In this document: one piece after another, positions 39,938-44,458 of the stretch | How the letters are laid out: the number at the start of each line of letters is the position of its first letter | Numbering within the stretch: position 1 is the first letter of the stretch | Assembly: GCF_029871245.1 (NCBI RefSeq) | Contig: NZ_SSON01000021.1 | Coordinates: 1-44,458, forward strand | Origin: Pseudomonas sp. BN102 | GTDB taxonomy: Bacteria; Pseudomonadota; Gammaproteobacteria; Pseudomonadales; Pseudomonadaceae | Direction of reading: 5' to 3' | DNA length: 44,458 nt | Notes under the pieces: generated by a model | Database searches by the model: none | The model's input: the letters and a program-made list of their open reading frames with translations, nothing else | Told to the model about the DNA's origin: nothing | Position numbers and translations under genes: made by a program

Positions 39938-40104
39938 TTTTCCACAGCTTGTGTACCTTTCGTTGCACAGAAACTGTGTGAAGAAATGGCAAGTCGTTGA
40001 AATCGATCAGGAAATATCCAAACCGCGGGAAGCCCCGGATGGTCTGGGCTGCAGGCATGGCTCTACAGATTGTCCACAGGTTGGTCCACGGAAATCGGGG
40101 GTAA
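39938..40104 (+). repeat. DnaA-box-like doublet element 4
   Basis: First box TTTTCCACA at 39938 with TTGCACAG 25 bp on, as in element 1, where GTGCACAG lies at the same distance. Then TTGAAATCG at 39997-40005, TTGTCCACA at 40070 (73 bp on), TGGTCCACG at 40082 (12 bp on) and GGGGGTAA at 40097-40104. Units are 132 bp apart. This copy and element 1 also share ACTGTGTG before the TTGAAATCG motif. Confidence 0.8.
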
Positions 40105-40134
40105 GGCGGGAGATATGGTGGGAAATGCTTCACC

Positions 40135-40231
40135 TGTGGGGGCGATTTCAATCGCTTTGCAGGCCGAAGGCCTGCCGTCGAGATCACAGGGGGCAGCTGC
40201 GCTGCCCTTAGCGAATGAATTCGCCCCCACA
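40135..40231. repeat. REP/REPIN-like element (family 1)
   Basis: About 97 bp from TGTGGGGGCGATTTCAATCG to GCGAATGAATTCGCCCCCAC A. The last 40 bp equal those of the copy at 17249-17344. It ends 28 bp before the threonine aldolase stop codon and can fold into a long hairpin that may end that transcript. Confidence 0.85.
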
Positions 40232-40259
40232 GGGAGCGAAAGGCCTGGGGACGGGAACG

Positions 40260-41300
40260 TCAGGCCCCCATCGCCGCACGGATATCCGCCGCCAGCTCGC
40301 GCACGCGGTCCATCTCGGTGTCCCAAGAGCACATGAAGCGGGCGCCGCCGGCACCGATGAAGGTGTAGAAACGCCAGCCCCGCTCGCGCAGGTACTCCAG
40401 GGCGGGTTCGGACATCTGCAGGAACACGCCGTTGGCTTCCACCGGGAACATCAGGCTGACGCCTGGCACGTCGCTCACCAGTTTCGCCAGCAGTTGTGCG
40501 CAGGCGTTGGCGTGGTTGCCGTAGTACATCCAGGCGTCGTCCTGCAACAGGCCGACCCAGGGCGCGGCGAGGAAGCGCATCTTCGACGCCAACTGGCCGG
40601 CCTGCTTGCAGCGGTAGTCGAAGTCTTCGGCCAGGTCGCGGTTGAAGAACAGGATCGCCTCACCCACGGCCATGCCGTTCTTGGTGCCGCCGAAGCAGAG
40701 CACGTCCACGCCGGCCTTCCAGGTCAGGTCCGCTGGCGAGCAGCCGAGGAAGGCGCAGGCATTGGCGAAGCGCGCGCCGTCCATGTGCAGGTTGAGGCCG
40801 AGCTCCTTGCACACCTGGCTGATGGCGCGTACTTCCTCGGGTCGGTAGACGGTGCCTACCTCGGTGGCCTGGGTGAGGGTGACCACGCGAGGCTTGGGAT
40901 AGTGGATGTCCTGGCGCTTCAGGGCGATCTCGCGGATGGCCTCCGGGGTCAGCTTGCCGTTCTCGGTTTTCGCCAGCAGCAGCTTGGAGCCGTTGGAGAA
41001 AAACTCCGGCGCGCCGCATTCGTCGGTCTCGACGTGGGCGGTCTCGGAGCAGATCACGCTGTGGTAGCTCTGGCACAGCGACGCCAGGGCCAGGGAGTTG
41101 GCGGCGGTGCCGTTGAAGGCGAAGAAGACTTCGCAGTCGGTCTCGAACAACTGGCGGAAGTGGTCGGAGGCGCGGGCCGTCCATTGGTCCTCGCCGTAGG
41201 CGCGCTCATGGCCGCGATTGGCCTCGGCCATCGCGGCCCAGGCTTCCGGGCAGATACCGGAATAGTTGTCGCTGGCGAATTGCTGGGTCTGGTCGGTCAT
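40260..41300 (-). CDS. ltaE: Low-specificity L-threonine aldolase
   Basis: A 346-aa PLP-dependent aldolase cleaving L-threonine/L-allo-threonine to glycine and acetaldehyde. The PLP lysine is in LCFGGTKNGM near residue 207; LHMDGARFANA carries the aspartate that pairs with the pyridine nitrogen. In P. aeruginosa the homologue (ltaA, PA5413) also sits just beyond gbcAB, so this is a conserved member of the betaine/glycine neighbourhood. The ATG at 41300 is preceded by AAGGACCAGGAA and gives the family N-terminus MTDQTQQFASDNYSG. Transcribed alone, ending at a REP hairpin. Confidence 0.93.
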   Translation of the reverse strand: MTDQTQQFASDNYSGICPEAWAAMAEANRGHERAYGEDQWTARASDHFRQLFETDCEVFFAFNGTAANSLALASLCQSYHSVICSETAHVETDECGAPEFFSNGSKLLLAKTENGKLTPEAIREIALKRQDIHYPKPRVVTLTQATEVGTVYRPEEVRAISQVCKELGLNLHMDGARFANACAFLGCSPADLTWKAGVDVLCFGGTKNGMAVGEAILFFNRDLAEDFDYRCKQAGQLASKMRFLAAPWVGLLQDDAWMYYGNHANACAQLLAKLVSDVPGVSLMFPVEANGVFLQMSEPALEYLRERGWRFYTFIGAGGARFMCSWDTEMDRVRELAADIRAAMGA

Positions 41301-41505
41301 TTCCTGGTCCTTCTGTCCGTTCGCCTGCAGGCACAGGCGTATGGGGGCTAACTTTACGCCAGGTTGCATTCGCAGGTTTCGTTCATGGCGACATCCTTTT
41401 CACCGCCTTGCGCCTGGTCGGTGAAAAGGAACTCCGAGGGCCCAGGCCGCCTCAGAACTCAAGAGCGTGCCGCGGCGCGTCTCCGTCCCGGAAGGAGGTA
41501 CCGAC

Positions 41506-41808
41506 ATGCGTTACCCGACCCTGATCGCCTTGTTCGTCCCCATGCTGATCGGCCTGCCCGTAGTCGCCGGCGAGTGGCCTGCCGGCGAGCGCGACCATTT
41601 CATTCAGGAGTGCCAGACCAGCGCCCAGGCCACCATCGCGCCGGACAAGCTGCAGCGCTATTGCAGCTGCGCAGCCGACAAGGTCAGCAACGAATTCAGC
41701 CGCGCCGAACTGGACGAGCTGAAGGCCCAGAAAACCCCGCTGCCCCAGGAAACCCACCAGCGCCTGCTGAAGGTCTCCCAGTCCTGCCTGAGCCAGCTGA
41801 ACAGCTGA
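41506..41808 (+). CDS. Small secreted cysteine-containing protein
   Basis: A 100-aa protein with a signal peptide (MRYPTLIALFVPMLIGLPVV, cleavage near VVAG-EW). The mature part has four cysteines: one in FIQECQTSA, two in YCSCAADK and one in SQSCLSQL, with otherwise helical, charged sequence. Disulfide pairing is likely in the periplasm. GAAGGAGG lies about 8 bp before the ATG, a strong ribosome site. I recognise the general pattern (EC...YCxC...C) from small uncharacterised Pseudomonas proteins but know no function. It lies divergent from the threonine aldolase gene. A hairpin GCAGCCC/GGGCTGC follows at 41839-41863. Confidence 0.85.
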   Translation: MRYPTLIALFVPMLIGLPVVAGEWPAGERDHFIQECQTSAQATIAPDKLQRYCSCAADKVSNEFSRAELDELKAQKTPLPQETHQRLLKVSQSCLSQLNS

Positions 41809-41880
41809 GCCAGTTGAACGGAATCTGACCAGTTGGCCGCAGCCCCCGCCTGACGTGGGCTGCAGGGCCGACTACACAGG

Positions 41881-41915
41881 TTGTCCACAGCTCGATCCAC
41901 CCTTTTCGGGGGTAA
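41881..41915 (+). repeat. DnaA-box-like unit, single copy
   Basis: TTGTCCACA at 41881, CGATCCACC at 41893 (12 bp on) and GGGGGTAA at 41908-41915 (27 bp from the first box). The unit ends 3 bp before the stop codon of the thioesterase gene, filling the convergent gap between that gene and the small secreted protein gene. Confidence 0.8.
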
Positions 41916-41918
41916 GCC

Positions 41919-42338
41919 CTAGGCGGCCGGTTGCCAGTCGGTGGCCCGCTCGCGGATATCGGCCGGGAAGGCGCGCGCCTTGCGCGCCAAAGTGTCGAGG
42001 TGGACGCCCACCAGGGTGGTTACGGCGGCAATCTCGCCGGTTTCGTCATTGCGCATTTCGTGGCGGAAACGGATGGACTTGTCCTTCACCTCCAGCACCT
42101 GGGAATGGATGGACAGCACATCACCGGCATGCAGCTCGCGGCGATACTCGATCTGTTGTTCCACCGCGGCCATGCCGGCGTTCTCCTCGCGCAGCCGCGA
42201 CGGCGCCAGGCCCAGGAGGGTGAACAGCTGCCAGGTGGCCTCGTCGAACTTGCCGACGTACCACATCACGTTCATGTGGCCCATGTGGTCGCAATGCCAG
42301 GGATAGACGGCACCGCGGTAGGTCAGGTTGTCGTGCAT
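41919..42338 (-). CDS. Acyl-CoA thioesterase, hotdog fold (4HBT)
   Basis: A 139-aa thioesterase with the active-site pattern WHCDHMGHMNVMWY (Asp in DHMGHMN) near residue 15, and a regular hotdog helix after it. It is a distant relative of CdhB (21702-22178) but not a duplicate. Its substrate is unknown; the nearby betaine genes make a betaine- or choline-linked CoA ester conceivable, though many such enzymes are general. CGAGGAAA precedes the ATG by about 6 bp. Convergent with the small secreted protein gene. Confidence 0.88.
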   Translation of the reverse strand: MHDNLTYRGAVYPWHCDHMGHMNVMWYVGKFDEATWQLFTLLGLAPSRLREENAGMAAVEQQIEYRRELHAGDVLSIHSQVLEVKDKSIRFRHEMRNDETGEIAAVTTLVGVHLDTLARKARAFPADIRERATDWQPAA

Positions 42339-42390
42339 GTCAGGTTTCCTCGTTCTTGTTGGAATGGATGACGTCCGCCAGGACCCTCTG

Positions 42391-42410
42391 CCTGTGGACA
42401 AAGCCACAGG
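42391..42410. repeat. Hairpin containing an inverted DnaA-like box
   Basis: CCTGTGG-ACAAAG-CCACAGG is a perfect 7-bp stem. TGTGGACAA at 42393-42401 is the reverse complement of TTGTCCACA, the only strong box in this part of the window on the minus strand. It lies in the leader region of the thioesterase gene. Confidence 0.55.
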
Positions 42411-42714
42411 TTCGCCCGCGGCAGCTGCGATTGCTGGTAGGCCAGGGTGCGGCTGTCAGGCAGCCGCAACCGCCGAGGCTGGGGTCGGGTCGAGTCATGG
42501 TGGTCCCGGAAAAGATTGGCGCGTGACTGGAACTCGGTATCGAGTTCTAGGTTGGTCGATATTTGCACGTCGCCATTTATAGCAGCGGCGAAATCCCTTG
42601 GCGGCAGGGGTTACAAAATTTAAGCGCGTGTTTAATTCTCTCCGCGCCTGATCGCTTTCTGATCAGTTTCGCCCGAGCCACCAGCCATCCACGCCCCAGC
42701 CGTCCACTCACACC

Positions 42715-42872
42715 TTATCCACAGTGCGATGCACGGATTCTGGGGGCAGCTATTTTCCAAGCTCCTGAAATAGCTCAGGAAATGATCACTCTGCCGGAGG
42801 CGGCGATGGGTCTGGGGCCGGGCAGGGGGTCTACAGCTTATCCACAGCTTGATCCCCGGATTCTGTGGGCGA
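42715..42872 (+). repeat. DnaA-box-like doublet element 5
   Basis: First unit: perfect box TTATCCACA at 42715, CGATGCACG at 42727, GGGGGCAG at 42742. Motif CTGAAATAG at 42765-42773. Second unit: perfect box TTATCCACA at 42838 (73 bp on), TGATCCCCG at 42850, GTGGGCGA at 42865-42872. The units are 123 bp apart, as in element 1. It has the only two boxes that match the E. coli-type consensus exactly. Confidence 0.8.
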
Positions 42873-42968
42873 TGGCGGTGGGCAGGTGCATTTTCGGGTC
42901 GGAAACGGACAGATTTTCCGGGTGCCGGGCCAGGAGAATCGCCAGCAAGGAGCCCAGAGCTGGATGTC

Positions 42969-43065
42969 TGTAGCGAATTCATTCGCGAAAGGGACGTGCA
43001 GCGTCCCCTGAGGCCCTTCGAAGGGCAGGCCTGCGGCCTGCATCGCGATTGAAATCGCTCCCACA
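42969..43065. repeat. REP/REPIN-like element (family 1), reversed
   Basis: About 97 bp from TGTAGCGAATTCATTCGCG to GCGATTGAAATCGCTCCCAC A, in the opposite orientation to the copies at 17249 and 40135. The interior has GGGACGTGCAGCGTCCC and GCAGGCCTGCGGCCTGC hairpins. It lies directly upstream of sdaB. Confidence 0.8.
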
Positions 43066-43094
43066 AGGCGCCCATCCGGCGTCGAGGAACCGGC

Positions 43095-44458
<1,364 letters not shown>

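Larger units (their letters stand above)
39380..40259. other. 880-bp gene-free region rich in DnaA-box-like repeats
   Basis: The longest gene-free stretch in the window lies between the start of the EF-G-like gene and the end of the threonine aldolase gene. It carries five TTxTCCACA boxes on the plus strand (39546, 39708, 39829, 39938, 40070), several weaker ones (TTTTCCACT at 39589, TTTTCCACG at 39744, TTATCCACG at 39841) and a REP element at its right end. No reading frame here has a ribosome site plus coding character. It must contain the EF-G-like promoter. The dense boxes resemble a DnaA-binding locus. Confidence 0.7.
42339..43094. other. Gene-free region between the thioesterase gene and sdaB
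   Basis: This 756-bp region holds the thioesterase promoter side, a hairpin with an inverted DnaA-like box (42391-42410), a DnaA-box-like doublet (42715-42872) and a REP element (42969-43065) that ends 29 bp before the sdaB start. From 42411 to 42714 I see no gene or named element. The sdaB promoter must lie in or before the REP element; none was confidently picked. Confidence 0.6.

Noticed and set aside
39538-40110. CRISPR-like array
   Set aside because: Units are irregularly spaced and diverged, spacers are not of uniform length, and no cas gene is present.
36455-42872. Plasmid iterons
   Set aside because: Units are scattered between different genes over 6 kb rather than tandem beside a rep gene, and no replication protein is encoded.

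Overview
The window reads as Pseudomonas (sensu lato) DNA. It is GC-rich, has Pseudomonas-type REP/REPIN-like palindromes, and carries the set of genes for glycine betaine and carnitine breakdown known from P. aeruginosa. I cannot name the species. I see no rRNA, tRNA, CRISPR array, transposase, integrase, Rep protein or phage gene.

Layout. (1) 1-2.9 kb: serine dehydratase sdaB (lacking its first 6 bases at the left edge) and the betaine activator gbdR, whose leader carries a sigma-54 type promoter next to a BetI-like operator. (2) 3.1-11.5 kb, minus strand: the dimethylglycine operon, transcribed as M19-like protein, DUF5943 protein, dgcA, dgcB, etfA, etfB and a small protein. (3) 12.1-17.2 kb, plus strand: NAD+-dependent molybdenum formate dehydrogenase fdsGBA-fdsD, without fdsC. 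(4) 17.4-22.2 kb: carnitine module with cdhR divergent from caiX-cdhC-cdhA-cdhB. (5) 22.2-33.1 kb: a Roc/Bvg-like phosphorelay (two NarL-type regulators, one hybrid kinase, a truncated rocR) followed by a three-gene chaperone-usher fimbrial operon and an orphan fimbrial-like gene. (6) 33.4-36.4 kb: gbcA with a 29-codon small gene behind it, divergent from gbcB. (7) 36.5-43.1 kb: glutathione transferase, EF-G-like GTPase, threonine aldolase, a small secreted protein and a thioesterase. Their gaps hold a family of rigidly spaced DnaA-box-like repeats. (8) 43.1 kb to the end: sdaB again, identical to the left end.

How the genes fit together. CaiX binds carnitine outside the inner membrane. CdhA, CdhC and CdhB convert carnitine to glycine betaine. 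GbcAB removes the first methyl group as formaldehyde, giving dimethylglycine. DgcAB with its own ETF pair removes the second, giving sarcosine. Threonine aldolase and serine dehydratase act on the glycine/serine end products. The formate dehydrogenase plausibly drains the C1 carbon to CO2 and NADH. GbdR and CdhR, two AraC-family paralogues with GATase1-like sensor domains, are the expected switches.

Most unusual points: the repeated DnaA-box pairs at 36.4-42.9 kb, often as doublets about 121-132 bp apart and all on one strand; the exact 1358-bp terminal direct repeat, which implies a circular or tandemly repeated 43,100-bp unit or an assembly overlap; a rocR remnant without its EAL domain; BvgA-like inverted heptads in the Roc/fimbrial module; and replaced metal or cluster ligands in DgcA and in the M19-like protein.
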